Assembly (NCBI GenBank): GCA_944472155.2
Contig: OX235279.1
Span: 121,698,110 to 121,762,109 of the forward strand
Direction of reading: 5' to 3'
DNA: 64,000 bases
Origin: Trichobilharzia szidati
Lineage: Eukaryota > Platyhelminthes > Trematoda > Strigeidida > Schistosomatidae
Part shown: positions 24,780 through 36,569 of the stretch, piece after piece
Numbering within the stretch: the first letter of the stretch is position 1
Layout of the letters: every line of letters starts with the position of its first letter
Translations under genes and position numbers: made by a program
Notes under the pieces: generated by a model
The model's input: the letters and a program-made list of their open reading frames with translations, nothing else
Databases searched by the model: none
What the model was told of the DNA's origin: nothing

Positions 24780-25045
24780 ACCCTGACTGGTGTTGGTATC
24801 ACAATACCTATGGCCAGGAAGCGAAACGTTGCCGAAAACCTTGTAGTTTCTCCCTTGGTATCATTCGGCCATCAAATAGCTCATGAGCATCCCCACTGCG
24901 TATGGTACGGAAAAAAGCAACAATTGGTGACCCACTGGTGATTACCGGCGAGTGAATGCCATTGCCTCACATACAAGACTTGGCTGCAACACTATCTGGC
25001 GCAACTATATTCTCAAAAATAGATTCAGATTATAAGGATAGAAGG
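24780..25045 (+). pseudogene. Gypsy-type zinc knuckle and start of pol
   Basis: CWYHNTYGQEAKRCRKPC (24790-24850) is the Cys/His knuckle that follows Gag in this group. 24957-25043 reads MPLPHIQDLAATLSGATIF SKIDSD, the start of a Gypsy reverse transcriptase. Protease is absent or decayed. Pol is cut at about 25046 by LINE C. Confidence 0.7.
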
Positions 25046-25620
25046 TTCTTGTTGCCTATGTTAATCCTCCTGATATACTACATCTCTGCAGAGATCCAGT
25101 TTCTCTTTGAAAGCGCTCACCGATGGAGCTGTTACTACTGAATCAGGTAAGGAGTTCCAGTCGTTGACCACTTTGTGAGAGAATCTAAACTCCAAACGTA
25201 TTTTATTCGACCTCGGTTTGATCACCTTGTGGTGACCTAATAAATGTATCTTAGAGGGAGAGAAAAGGTTTGAAGGGTCAATCCCTAAATCACCATTGAA
25301 AATACGGTAAGCCAAAATTAAGTCGCCCATCCTCCGTCGGTATGATAATGGGAAGAGATTTAAATGCTCCATCCTCTTATCATAAGGAAGGTGTGAGATA
25401 CCACTAACTAACTTTGTCCCTACCCTCTGTACTCTTTCCAGGATATGTGCCCCCTGTTTTGAAGCATGGACTCGCCGCTTCTATGCAGTACTATAGATGA
25501 GGTCTGACATATGTTGCATAGGGGACTTGGAACATACCCTCGTCTAATCGCTTGGAAGCCCTTCGAAGGGCCCATAGCATTCGAAAAGCCTTAGCTGCGG
25601 CTCGATTACAATTTGTCGTT

Positions 25621-25633
25621 GTTTTTAAGTTAT
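25621..25633 (+). repeat. 13-bp target duplication, left of SINE-2
   Basis: GTTTTTAAGTTAT, repeated exactly at 25864-25876. Removing one copy and the SINE restores the LINE C reading. Confidence 0.85.
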
Positions 25634-25863
25634 TTTGTTTCCTTCACGTTCCCCAGTGGAACATAGAGCTTCAAGCTAGTGGCTTGAAGTTTCTGTAGCA
25701 GTGTTTATTTTACGGGATGGGGTTGCTAGCCTCATGCCCAACCTTTCCTCTTCACCAGCATTATTTCTGGCTCAGTGAGGTAAAGGAGTGCTTCGGCCGG
25801 GAATCGAACCCCGGACTATGTGCATATTCGGCGAGCGTCCTAACCGCTATACCACCGACGCAC
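25634..25863 (-). mobile_element. tRNA-derived SINE, family 2
   Basis: On the minus strand the head is tRNA-like (25862-25791). It has box A around 25855-25842 (TGGTATAGCGGTTA) and box B around 25813-25800 (GGGGTTCGATTCCC), the two parts of an RNA polymerase III promoter. A 150-bp body follows. Exact 13-bp direct repeats GTTTTTAAGTTAT (25621-25633 and 25864-25876) flank it. Further copies are at 42845-43080 and 54133-54346. Non-coding; LINE-mobilised. Confidence 0.85.
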
Positions 25864-25876
25864 GTTTTTAAGTTAT
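25864..25876 (+). repeat. 13-bp target duplication, right of SINE-2
   Basis: Exact match to 25621-25633. Confidence 0.85.
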
Positions 25877-26045
25877 GGCTTATAATAATTTCCAAGTCCT
25901 TTTGTCCCCTACCATCTGGCAGTTCTGTGTCCTCCATGGAGTACGACGTGTGAGATTTCTGACCTAGGTGCATTACCGCGCTTTTCTAGGAATTAATTTC
26001 CAAACTCCTAAGGTTAGCCCGTTCGGTTAATTTATTTAGATCGTT

Positions 26046-26539
26046 TTGTAGTACCAACCTAATAGAAATGGTTAACGCGTATATATTGTGCTCTCCTATT
26101 AAGTAACCTGAGATCTGCAGACCGAAAAAAATCGAGTATCAGGAGATTCCCGAAGAAACGCATTATAGGGTTTGACCAACAAGTGGAATATGTTGACAGG
26201 TGTATATGTCTGAAATTAGAATTTCTGTGGTTAAGGAGAGTGAAGTGCAACTTATTTCTACTATTCAAAGTCATTAGTAAACATTGTTATAGTAACTCAT
26301 CCATAACGTGGGAAAAATCAAGTCATATCAGCTGCGAAACCACGACTACCTTGTCAAGGTGGCTACCCACAGAAAGTCCATTAGGGCAAGCTTTTTCACC
26401 ATTAAATATTGCACACTTTGGAACCAACTACCATCTGAAATTAGATGTTGTGAAAACGCCGATGGGTTTAAACTTAGCCTAGAAAGACACATTAATATGT
26501 CCACTCTAGCTTGTTTGGAAGACCACAACTGTTGGTAGA
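26046..26539 (+). pseudogene. LINE B family C-terminus
   Basis: RRVKCNLFLLFKVISKHCYSN, then after a frameshift near 26320 SFFTIKYCTLWNQLPSEIR and KLSLERHINMSTLAC ending DHNCW. The residues closely follow the C-terminus of LINE B (DLNCW end at 17171). 5'-truncated. Confidence 0.8.
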
Positions 26540-28245
26540 ACGGAAATTGAAAGCCAGTCTAGTCTTCAGTATAGTCACATACGTATAACTCGACTCCACT
26601 ACTTACGCAGCGAACGTTTAACTAATTTACTGATTTTCTATTCTCTATAATCTTCGTTAAGTTGTTTCAGTAACTCTGGAAATGATTATATTAGCAACCA
26701 TACCTTTTAATATTTACATATATCTACAGTTAATAATACAATCCTATTTTTTGTGTCGAAATGACTTTACTCAATCAATAACTACCTTTTCTCATATACT
26801 TTTCTAAAATGTATAATTTTATAACATTTCGAGGTGTTTTTAACATTATATAGGTTGAAGGGTTACTTTGCAATGTCTGAGGCACACCATATAAAAATCG
26901 GTCATGAAAATTCAGCATAACCAGTTCAAGATCACTCCACATAATTTTATGATTAATTATTCCACTACCCATTTTACTCTTCTAAATAGACTATAACGTA
27001 GTTGCTGTAATACTAGCTACTTCTATACTTTATACTTCTTAAAGTAAACGCAATTTCTTAGGCGTTTGTAACAAATACTTGTATGCATGTATAAAGGTGA
27101 TACTGCAAAGAATGTCCTCAGGTATCGATGTATCTGACCTAATGGGAAGCGCTTGTCATGAAAGCTATTAATGTACAGCATACTGTATGATTGGGACGGG
27201 CTCAAAGCAATGCAATGCTGCAACTGCAGTTGTTGCGAAAAAAAATCTCAGAGCTTAATATCAAAAAGGAGGGAGGGTGGCGCATGCTGATCAGCAGATA
27301 TGGTAGTGGTCACAAGTGTGAATCGCTCCGATCTGTAGGACAGCAACATGCATTTTTTCTGACAGCTCGAGAATTAAACTTTAGTCTGAACCCTCAACAA
27401 AAAAATAAGGGTTGTACAGATCTAAATTATGAATAAAAAAGTGCTTTTGCTCCTACCATCTACAAGCCTGTACAGCTTCTTGTCAAGATGCTAACCATTG
27501 GTCCCTACAGAAATTCGTGAGACATCTTACAGGTCAGCTTGTCCTACGGGTTCTAATTTTCCAGATCCTTGAATTCACTCCTCACTTAAATATCACTTAC
27601 CTACCTCATGATGATCTGTTTATTTACACACTATTGTACTCTACTTTATGTTAACTACCTCTACCATTATTAAAGCTAAAACTTGCTATTTGTTCATATT
27701 TGTTGCTTGCCCAAAGTCTGGTTGCTTTGATTCAAAACACAACAACACCAACGTTTGAACGAAGCTATATCTTCATCGAAAACATCATATTTTCCATGCT
27801 TAGACCAATATGGTTAGCATTAAACATTGCAAATGTATACTATCATTTCAAGTACTGTATCGTTTCTTTTTCTTGCATTTATCTTGTAAATATACTTCCA
27901 ATAATGTATTATTCGTAATTGCATTTTATACCATTTTGCAGCTGCGCATTCACCCAGGTATACGCTGTTCACTGGTTGACCATAACTATCAGCAGGAAAC
28001 GGAATGAAGTTTGGGTCGTCGCTCAACTTTGATGGTGACCTTAGTAAACGGTTTACAATTTAACATCTATAAGAACCTGTTCTGTACATTAATTGAACAA
28101 TTCAAACTTATGAAAAAGTATTAATTTATGATACTTCAGGATTGTAATTTATAACATAACTGATCGTGCCGGTAAAAATGGCATGCATTTCTTGTAAACT
28201 CACACGTTTACACGAAATATAAATTATTATTAATATTATTAGACG
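26540..28245 (+). repeat. LINE B family 3' UTR, copy 3
   Basis: Follows the LINE stop codon and matches the reverse complement of 15470-17170 (for example GGTTACTTTGCAATGTC at about 26860 and 16790, and the 27930-28060 block). It ends in an ATTATTATTAATATTATTAG tail at 28225-28240, just before the Gypsy-type integrase piece. Confidence 0.65.
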
Positions 28246-28616
28246 TCTTTGTTCATCCGTGTTTGGAAACTTCTCCACATGTATTTGTTCGTCGTGATTC
28301 TGTGCGTCGCCCTCTGGGACCCCCATACGACGGACCATATAAAGACATTAAACGTATGGATAAATACTTTGTCTTAGACAAAAAAGGCCACGAAGACACC
28401 GTAAGCATCGACCGTCTGAAACCGGCCTACTTAGAAGGCAATCCTATTAGCCGAGAGCTGAGCATTCCCAATAATACACAAGTAACCGAGTATCCGTTAT
28501 TCCTCGAAGAAATCAATAGCACAGCGAAAGCCACCGAACCTTCTGTCGAGCCTTCGAATAAAACACGTTCTGGACGAAACGTGAGATTACCAGAACATCA
28601 CTTAACTAAGTGATGC
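28246..28616 (+). pseudogene. Gypsy-type integrase C-terminus
   Basis: THVFVRRD-like opening (SPHVFVRRDSVRRPLGPPYD), GPYKDIKRMDKYFVLDKKG, TVSIDRLKPAYLEG and a final GRNVRLPEHHLTK. This is the small C-terminal domain (GPF/Y-type GPY) and tail of a Gypsy-group integrase, ending at a TGA (28612). With gag at 24 kb it brackets one element whose middle pol is missing. Confidence 0.8.
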
Positions 28617-28800
28617 GATTCACCCAACTCTCATTCGTTTGTGGTATTTATTTTTGTTTCAGTTTGCATCCCGCAACACAAGTAAAGACTTTTCTGTAAC
28701 AGTACATGTTACGTCCACTGAAAATTTAGATATATACTTTTTTCGCTGTCCTATTTTCGCATTATTTTACTGTATGGTAGATGCATATCATTTTTCATTA
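28617..28800 (+). mobile_element. Gypsy-type 3' LTR start (truncated)
   Basis: 28660-28798 matches the reverse complement of 9998-10152 (TTTGCATCCCGCAACACAAG onward). It breaks off at about 28799 into unrelated DNA, so the 3' LTR is incomplete. Confidence 0.6.
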
Positions 28801-29215
28801 AAGCGAAATACACCGTAACTTCACTTCAAAGCTGTACAGTTATTTGAGAATTTTAATGGTACAGTATTGATTACTGACAAAGATCGAAATTTATTTCCGG
28901 TTGTAAAGAAGAGTTTACGAGAAATAATCGAGTGAATAGTAGTGAGTAATTTTACATAATTGAGGGTTGAGAAATAATTAATTAAGTGAACAATAATCAC
29001 TTGGAAATAAGTGGACAATGGATGAAAAATTAAGGTACTACATAAAGTTTATTACCCAAAAATTCAGGAAAATAAAATTGGCTAAGACCATGGTTGTAAA
29101 AGAGGCTGGATAAAACGTTTTTAAATACAAGGTTAAGGTTCTCCTGAGTGTATTGTTAATGCTTCGGTCTGATGGATGTCTCTTTGAACGGCTTAATGAT
29201 ACTTAATATATATCA
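28801..29215. other. no gene recognised
   Basis: AT-rich; no ORF with a motif. Confidence 0.45.
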
Positions 29216-30960
29216 CACTGAATGAACTCTGCTTATACTACGTGATCAGAAGTCATGATGTACTCCAGAATTAGCCTGCTGACAGTTCCGTATTGTCGAA
29301 GACAAATAGTTGTTCAGGAGAAAGTTACCGACGTTCCCAGACAGATTATTTTTGGACACACGTCAGGTTTGAGAAGCATTTGACATCAGGACCCTTTGTC
29401 AAATCAGATAACAGGCCTCACTAACCAGAACTCTGGCGTCTCAAACCATAGGCGTTTGTGGTGTTTCGAAGACACGCATACAAAACCCAAGTGTGATTAT
29501 TCACCTAGCCAATTCGGTGAATCTGATGATTTCATTTTACGGTTACCTCTTATCTGAAACAAGACAAAGCGACATGACCTCGTGTAATGAAATGTTTAAG
29601 GAAGGTTGTGATGAACTGTTGTCCGGATTGATTAAGAATTAGCTAATGTTTTCAAGTCTGGTTGGACTGTTGTAAATCGTTGATTATCCAAGTATATGAA
29701 AAGAGACAAATCTCCCAGCGATATACATACGGGAATTAGCTTGACTGAAATAGTATTTAAAATGCTTGATTAAGTATTCATATTTAGATTAGGCGGTGCT
29801 CAGAATAATAGGACCTGGTAGGCTTTGTGTCATAACGAAGGTGTTATCATCTAAAGTCTTTGTCCTTATACAGATTCTAAAAAACAGGAAGGCTTACCAC
29901 CATTTACCTTGTCATATTTCTCACCTGAAGGCTTAATTTGAATCCGTCTACCGGGAGGTTCTGTGGTAATGTCTGGCTGTGAGAGCAATGTCGAGAATGT
30001 ATATCACACTAACCAAGACTTTACTCAAAATCTCGCAGCCATGGAGGTTTGTCATATGGAGTGATAACATATAGTGTTATCCACCCGAGATGCCAAGTGT
30101 GTTCATTTATACTTAATCTCATCATACGTATGAACATGGTCGAACTTAATCATTTACCGACTGATTTGTACCCAAGGAATAGTCTCGTCGATCTATAGCA
30201 CATAGACAACATCATCCTTCTAAGGGAGAATGCTGGGAACATTCAGTCTTCCAAACACCTTGTACAGAAATCTTACTACGTTTGGCATGCGATCAGAACC
30301 TGTCAAATGTAAGATGGTGCTGTGGAACTGGACTACACCGGCTTCTTGCTTGAAGATAGTCTGTGAAGTGGTTGAGTGTATTGACATCACTTATGGAATG
30401 ATTGTCTATGCAAACTCAACACGGATGCAAAAGGCCAATGTGGCACTTCACAGCTTACGTCATCTCCAGTGTAGACGTGATATCTAGTCATTTGTCAAAG
30501 GATATGTGGACTGTGCAGCATTACAAAGTTGGCTACGATATGTGTTACACACATCGATCCACTGACTTCCGCGTCGGTGAATCTCAGCTAACATAGGATT
30601 GGGTTGGAGAAGAGTTATGAGTAGTTAATTAAAAAATTTCCAGCAGTCCATGAAGTCTTCGACTGTTGGTTTGAGTCAGGAATGTAAGTGTAAACTGACT
30701 GGTTGGGGCCATAGAGACACTGAGTACCGTTGGCTTAAGACTGTCAGTAACTTGGGTCGAAGTCGTTCTCAAAGACACAAATGAATTCCCAGATACATCA
30801 GGTCATCATTATTCTCGATATACATAATAAGAGTTATTTTCGCCGTACATTGATAATATTTTTAATTTTATCTCCACCATTGTGAGCTGTAATGTGGAGT
30901 ATGTCAACTTGATCTGCTTCACTTTTGTGCGAAAATCTACATCGATAACTCAATCAGTTA
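29216..30960 (+). mobile_element. degenerate RTE/SR2-like LINE
   Basis: Scattered matches to the SR2-like copies at 38980 and 51514. 30000-30060 has the pre-RT motif. 30180-30480 reads SLVDL.HIDNIILLREN and LYRNLTTFGMRSEPVKCKM, the region around and after the YADD box. 30860-30960 resembles the 3' tail (GAGTATGTCAACTTGATCTGCTTCAC). Many stops and indels. The endonuclease is barely traceable. Confidence 0.55.
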
Positions 30961-31129
30961 GTCGGAATTTTTCCACTTATCGACTAGCTATTTTGGCTGT
31001 CTTAACATTGATGAATCTAATTCCATCAATTAGGACTCCTGTTGCATTGTGATTTAGTGCATACACGGGAGGTGAACCAAACATTTTGTGGAAACTTTCT
31101 GTTTGGTATTAGATGGAGGGAAACTACAG

Positions 31130-31440
31130 GAATTCTTGGACCTAGTTTTCGTGCTACTGGGCACTGACCAGTCGACTAGGCGTATCTGCAACCTTGAAGA
31201 AACTCATGCCCCTTCTGAAATTCGAACCCGCGTCACCAAATTTTGCAGTCAGAGATGTTCCAGCTGAGCTATTCGGGCCAGCGAATGACTTCCTGCAGGA
31301 CTGTTTTGGATGCTTTGATTGGACACTAGTCACTGTAGTGTGTCAAGTCGTTTGTTTGTTGCAGACTGAATTCTATCAGTCAAGTTGGCAATGTGGTCAC
31401 CATACTTGGTGGCTCGCCTCGATGTCGATATAATTCAGTA
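31130..31440 (-). mobile_element. tRNA-like SINE, family 3
   Basis: The minus strand contains TAGCTCAGCTGGAAC (box A) and CGCGGGTTCGAATTT (box B) within about 31205-31290. A body follows that reappears at 57140-57722, including the TTTGATTGGACACTAGTCA stretch. No coding capacity. Confidence 0.65.
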
Positions 31441-31449
31441 TGCGCCAAA

Positions 31450-32600
31450 TAACGAACTAGTTACATGAGACTTGTTACTAACTAGTGTCCAATCAAAAAC
31501 TTTCTATTTAGAAAAAACAAGATTGAGCGAAGAAATATATTCATTGTACGGCTTACCATATATTCACAAAAACAGCTTGCCACTTAGACTGGTCCTCGAT
31601 ATGTCTAGCTCATCATACCAACCAACTGCGAATTGGCTGACCGAACTTTTATAGCTGTTACATAAGAAACTTGTCAAGCATAGGGTAAAAATTAGTTTTG
31701 ATTTTGTAGAAAGAATCAAGGAATTAAGAGTGAAGAATAAATACATGATATCCGTGGATGCTTCTTTCTTGTTCACCAATGTGCCTTTGATGGAAACAGT
31801 TGATTACATAGGTAATACATTAGCAAAGCAAGGTATAGAGATTGGAATTCATGTGTCGTCTTTAAACGAACTTCTAAGGTGTACAATGAACGTAAACTTC
31901 CTGCTCAATAAAGAAATGTATAGACAATCAGATAATGTTGCCATGGGATCACCACTAGGCCCAATCCAAACAGCTTTTTTCCTGGTGAAACTAGAGAATG
32001 GTCCTCTTAAAAATGTAATATGTAATCTTGATTTCTATTGCCCATATGTTGATGATACATTTATAGTTGTTAAAAAGGAACTGAGACTAAGGATATATTG
32101 GGTAAATTCAATCGAGCACAACCTGGTATAAACTTCAATAGAGAAGAGATATAAAATGACTCTCCATTTTGGACGTCCTAATGACTAAACGAACAGACGG
32201 AGCAATATGTAGTTGTTTGCATAGAAAACCTACTTCCACTGGACAATTTAGCCACTCCCTGAGCTTCCTGCCTCTTCGATACCAACGTAATCTGGTTAGA
32301 TGTCTGGTTCAACAAGGTAGAGTTATCTGTTCAAATGAGACAATGAACGAAGAACTCGTTAATATTTGTGATATACTATGAAGAAACGGATGTCCAACTA
32401 AATTCGTGAACAAAGACATGAACTCAGAAAGTTTAAAGTCGAAGTTGCCGACTGTTCCCAAAAAATCAGTCTTTCTAAGATTACAATTCATACGTGATGT
32501 CAATAGTGAGATCTTATCATAACGTCTGAGAAGGGCTTTCAAAAGAACTTCCAACGCAGCTAGGCTACACTGTATATTTACTAGCCAACCAACCTATCGG
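31450..32600 (+). pseudogene. Penelope-like reverse transcriptase remnant
   Basis: YGLPYIHKN, LRLVLDMSSSSYQPTANWL, then MISVDASFLFTNVPLMETVD (catalytic Asp), NVAMGSPLGPIQT and YCPYVDDTFIVV (YVDD) in the right order, followed by a decayed stretch with KPTSTGQFSHSLSFLP. Stops at about 31652 and 32129 break it. The family is different from the 13-20 kb PLE. The GIY-YIG part is not found. Confidence 0.8.
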
Positions 32601-32629
32601 GGAAAAGTGCTACACAAATTAAGCCAGTG

Positions 32630-34310
32630 AAGGATGACAATGGAAATTCAATCACCAAAGAGGTGGAGCAAAGGAGACACTGGACTGAAGACTTCTAAAT
32701 CGACCACCACCTACAACGCGCCCAATAATACCAACAGCGGAAGTAGAACTACTAGTGAACCCTCCGACGAAAAAAGAAATCTTGAAGGCATTAAAGATGC
32801 TAAAAACTGGAAAAGCAGCAGGACCAGAGGGAGTCCCAGCAGAAGCATTGAAAATGGACCCAGAGATATCAGCGGACTTGACGACACCATTACTGGAGAA
32901 GGTGCGGAAGGAGGGCAAGAAAGGCTACTTATTCAAACTACCAAAGAAAGGAGACTTAAGTCAATGCAAGAACTGGCGCGGCATTTCGCTACTGTCCATC
33001 CCAATCAAAATACTAAGCCGCATCATCCTAAAAAGGAATCAAACACAACCTGGATGAAAAACGTCACTTGAAACAGTTTGGATTCAGGAGAAACAAGTCA
33101 TGCATCGATCAAATTCCGACATCACGGATCATCACTGAACAGAGCTTGGAATGGCAGTCAGCTTTCTACCTCAACTTCATTGACTTTGAAAAGGCCTTCA
33201 ATAGACAGCGTCGATCGAGAGGTGATTTGGAAACTATTTCGCTACTATAGAGTGCTGCCAAAAACTATACATCTCATTCAGCAGTTGTAAGACAATGCTG
33301 CATGCCAAGTAATCCACAACGGGAAACTCACGGAATCCTTCAAAGAAGTGAAAACGGGAGTAAGACAAGCTGACTGCCTACTATATCCAATGATTTTCCT
33401 GATTGCAGTAGACTGGATAATGCGACAAACAGCGGGCAATGAAGAAACAGGCATAAAATGGACCCACACAAAAAACTTGGAGGAACTGAACTTCGCCGAT
33501 GATATATGTCTGATTTCCCACAAACTGGAAGATATGCAATTGAAAAGCAACAAGTTGGCAGAAGAAGCATCCAGAGAAGATAAGCCTTCAGGTAAACATG
33601 GGGAAAACAGAGGTGATGAAGATTCCAATAGAACAACAACAATCAACATAAATGGGAGAAATTTGAAAGAAGCAATCTCCTTTACCTACCTGGGAAGTAT
33701 CGTTTCAACTACAGGTGCAGCGAACTGACGAAGATACCAAAGCGAGGATAGGGAAAGTAAGGCATGCTTTCATTTCTCTCAAGTCTGTGTGGAGGTCAAC
33801 AGCACTCAGCATGAAAATGAAAATAAGATCCTGATTTTCAACTCCAATGTTAAGTCAGTGCTAATTACTAAACGGATCAGAGACTTGGGGCCGCACCACG
33901 AAGGGCACTTCAAACAAACTACAGACTTTCATGGACAGCTGTCTTCGCTCAGTACTCAAGATCAGATGTCCAGAAAAGATCAGCAACAGGGATGTCTGGG
34001 AGCGAACCAATTGTGCGACAAATATGCAAGAAGAAATGGAGGTGGATTGGCCATACATTGAGAAAACCATCAAGTGACATCACGCGCCAGGCCATCGCTC
34101 GAGTGGAACCCGAACAGGAAGCGGCGAGTTGGCTGTCAGTGCGAGGATGACATGGAGGAGGTCATGTGAACAGGAGATGAAAGCATGTGGGCAGACGTGG
34201 AGCCAGGTGAAAACGTTGGCAGAGAACCGAAAGCAATGGAGACGTGAGACTGAGGCCCTATGCCCCTCTAGGAATCAAAGGAAACAGTAATAATATTAAT
34301 AATACTTAGT
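32630..34310 (+). pseudogene. RTE-like LINE, RT to C-terminus
   Basis: The readings shift frame several times: LKTGKAAGPEGVPAEALK, FKLPKKGDLSQCKNWRGISL, FGFRRNKSCIDQI, YLNFIDFEKAFN, KTGVRQADCLLYPMIF, LEELNFADDICLI (catalytic FADD), FTYLGSIVSTTG, and a C-terminal part matching 22274-21722. It is the same subfamily as the fragment in LINE A. It ends in a TAATAATATTAATAATAC tail at about 34290. Confidence 0.8.
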
Positions 34311-34814
34311 TCGGGAAATAAAGAGAAACTGACCTATTTCGCCTCTTTCATGTGTATTTAACTGCTTGTGCAGAGCTAATTACATTGGGCGTCCGATCAG
34401 GTAAGTTCATTGTTAAATTTCTGAACACCTCCTATGTCGGTTTGGCAAAGGTCCGAATGAAACTATATGCAGCTTAATACCAGCTCTTCTCAACGATACT
34501 GGACATCAAATCGACTCTCACAAAGCTTTTTAATTTATTTATCGCATATGACCCTACAGCTACGACTTTTACATACAGCAGAAGCAATCGGAATTCATCT
34601 GAAATAGCCAGATCTGTGTGTCCAAAAGGAATTTGTACAGCCCCTTTCTTCGCCATAGCCAACTACACAGTATGCATTAGGTTTTTAAAAACAATTTCCC
34701 CATCCCCTTGTAACTATCTGTTGAGCTTGTTAATTTTAACAATTCTAGCTAATTCTATTAACCTGTTTGTCTTTTACGTAATTCTTCCGAGTTATCCTAC
34801 TCTTCGAAGTCATG
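34311..34814. other. no gene recognised
   Basis: No motif-bearing ORF. The DNA is ordinary AT-rich spacer. Confidence 0.4.
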
Positions 34815-35381
34815 TGTGTATGTGTACATTAAGTATGTCAAACAAAAATACCATTGGTTATGGTTACTTTAAATAAACAGGTGAGAATTAGTAAATTTTG
34901 GGTGGACTTACGTAATACAAAAACGGTCAAGAAAATTGGGTGTTAATGAAACTACGGTAGTAACACAGTTGATGAATTGTCACAACCAGTTGTTAAATAG
35001 GAGTTACGCAATAATATGAATAGTTTGATGATTGAGTTGTACTCAGGATACACATAGGAACAAAGTAAAGAATACGAAATCACGTAAGAGTTATGAATGA
35101 ATACAAGATTTATAAGCAATTAAAGAAACAAGCAAACAAAAGAAATCAAAAATCAACAACTCAATCATCAAACTATTCATATTACTACGTAACTACTTTT
35201 TAACAGCTGTTTGTGACAACTCATCAGCTTTGTTACTACCCTAGTTTCATTAACACCCAATTTTCTTGACCGTTTTTGTATTACGTAACTCCACCCAAAA
35301 TTTACCAATTCTCACCTGTTTATTTAAAGTAACCATAACCAATGGTATTTTTGTTTGACATACTTAATGTACACATGCATA
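34815..35381. mobile_element. foldback / MITE-like element with 226-bp inverted arms
   Basis: 34815-35040 and 35156-35381 are near-perfect inverted repeats (coordinate sum 70196; only scattered mismatches) around a 115-bp A-rich centre. There is no ORF of note. The structure fits a non-autonomous foldback DNA element; the parent transposase is not in the window. Ends are set by loss of complementarity, and no clear target duplication was seen. Confidence 0.8.
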
Positions 35382-36560
35382 TAAAGTAACCCACATACAT
35401 TTGCGATTGTACTACAGCTAAGAAAATGAATTCGCCAAAGACTCTTAGCCGAACTTTCTATTTGTTCTGCAACAACATTCATACTACTCAGTGCTATTTA
35501 CAGTAGTGTCTATATAATGAATCAAATTTTAAGTACATGCACGAATAAATTTCAACTGTTGTGTGTAGTGCAACTAGCGTATACCTTTTTGTCGGACGGA
35601 AATAAAGTTAATGGTTCAGTGTTTTGTATTTAAACTGCACGAATTGGGGACAAAACGAAAATGCGAAACCACAAGTTTATTTGGAAGTTCTAATAAACCA
35701 AGTGGAGTGACACATCTCATGCAGCATGTACAGTCATGTGGGCCATGCGACGTGGATAATTAAGGAAATGTCTGAAACAAATAAATACGCTGCAAGTTCG
35801 AATACCAGCACGCGTTATTATTGAACGGTAGGCTACCGAATAGGAGAAAAAAATAACCACTAAATGCATTTTCTATGAGTTTTAAAATTATCAAACCCAA
35901 CTTGCTTTCCCGATCGAAAGCTGCTACCTTGAAGTGATGATCGGGCTTGCATATTGCAATGACATGACAAGCTACACCGATCGAACTAATATTCCTGCAG
36001 ATCCTACAATGCCAGAAAAGTCATCTGGATAGCATTTGAAGCAAAAGCGGTTACCATAATGATGTAAGTCGTTTACATTATGTTGGGGGTCTGTGGGTGA
36101 AGTCATACTGTTACTAAGTAGGGGTGTATGTTACATCAGTATGGTATTTCCCTCGAACAACAAACAACCCAGCTACCCCGCCTATCTGTTGTTAAGAGTG
36201 AGGTTGAAAACTTTAACATTAATAATTGTACATATCGACTTAATTCCAGGCGAGCCGTAGTCAGGGGTAATTAGTTAATACGAACACAACTCCAGAAATC
36301 AATTTCAGCACACCGCACAACACGCCTCACTAGAAAGAACTACGGCCATATTTGTATGTTGTGTTTCGAATATACACATCCAAGCTCCACGTGTGTTTAT
36401 TCACTTAAGTATACCTGGCCTATTTTGTGGATCTGCAAGTTACACTTTGCCTGTTTTGAAAATGTTTTTATGTAATTCGCGTTGACTAGCAGATTTGTGG
36501 ATGCTTTTGAATTCTATGGCTAGAAAATGTCTCCTTCCCCGGATTCGAGTGGTTAGTCAC
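35382..36560. other. no gene recognised
   Basis: No coding motif. 36360-36420 shares a short similarity with 29460-29520 and may be the leading edge of the RTE remnant that follows. Confidence 0.4.
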
Positions 36561-36569
36561 ATGTGTGCT

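Larger units (their letters stand above)
25050..26045 (-). mobile_element. LINE C (CR1-like) 3' end, split by a SINE
   Basis: The minus strand reads DLNKLTERANLRSLEINS, SHTSYSMEDTELPDGRGQKDLEI (26040-25877). After the SINE it continues NRAAAKAFRMLWALRRAS and, in the 25372-25061 ORF, MEHLNLFPLSYRRRMGDLI, KVVNDWNSLPDSVV, FKEKLD. These are the C-terminal motifs of CR1-type LINE RT proteins. It is truncated and has internal stops. Confidence 0.75.

Noticed and set aside
10300..24780. The whole 9.4-24 kb block as one giant palindrome
   Set aside because: Inverted LTR and inverted PLE arms have different centres, and the DNA between them on the two sides is different parts of LINE A.
25791..25862. 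Functional tRNA gene at the SINE-2 head
   Set aside because: It is within a SINE with target duplications and is repeated at 43 and 54 kb. The cloverleaf is imperfect.
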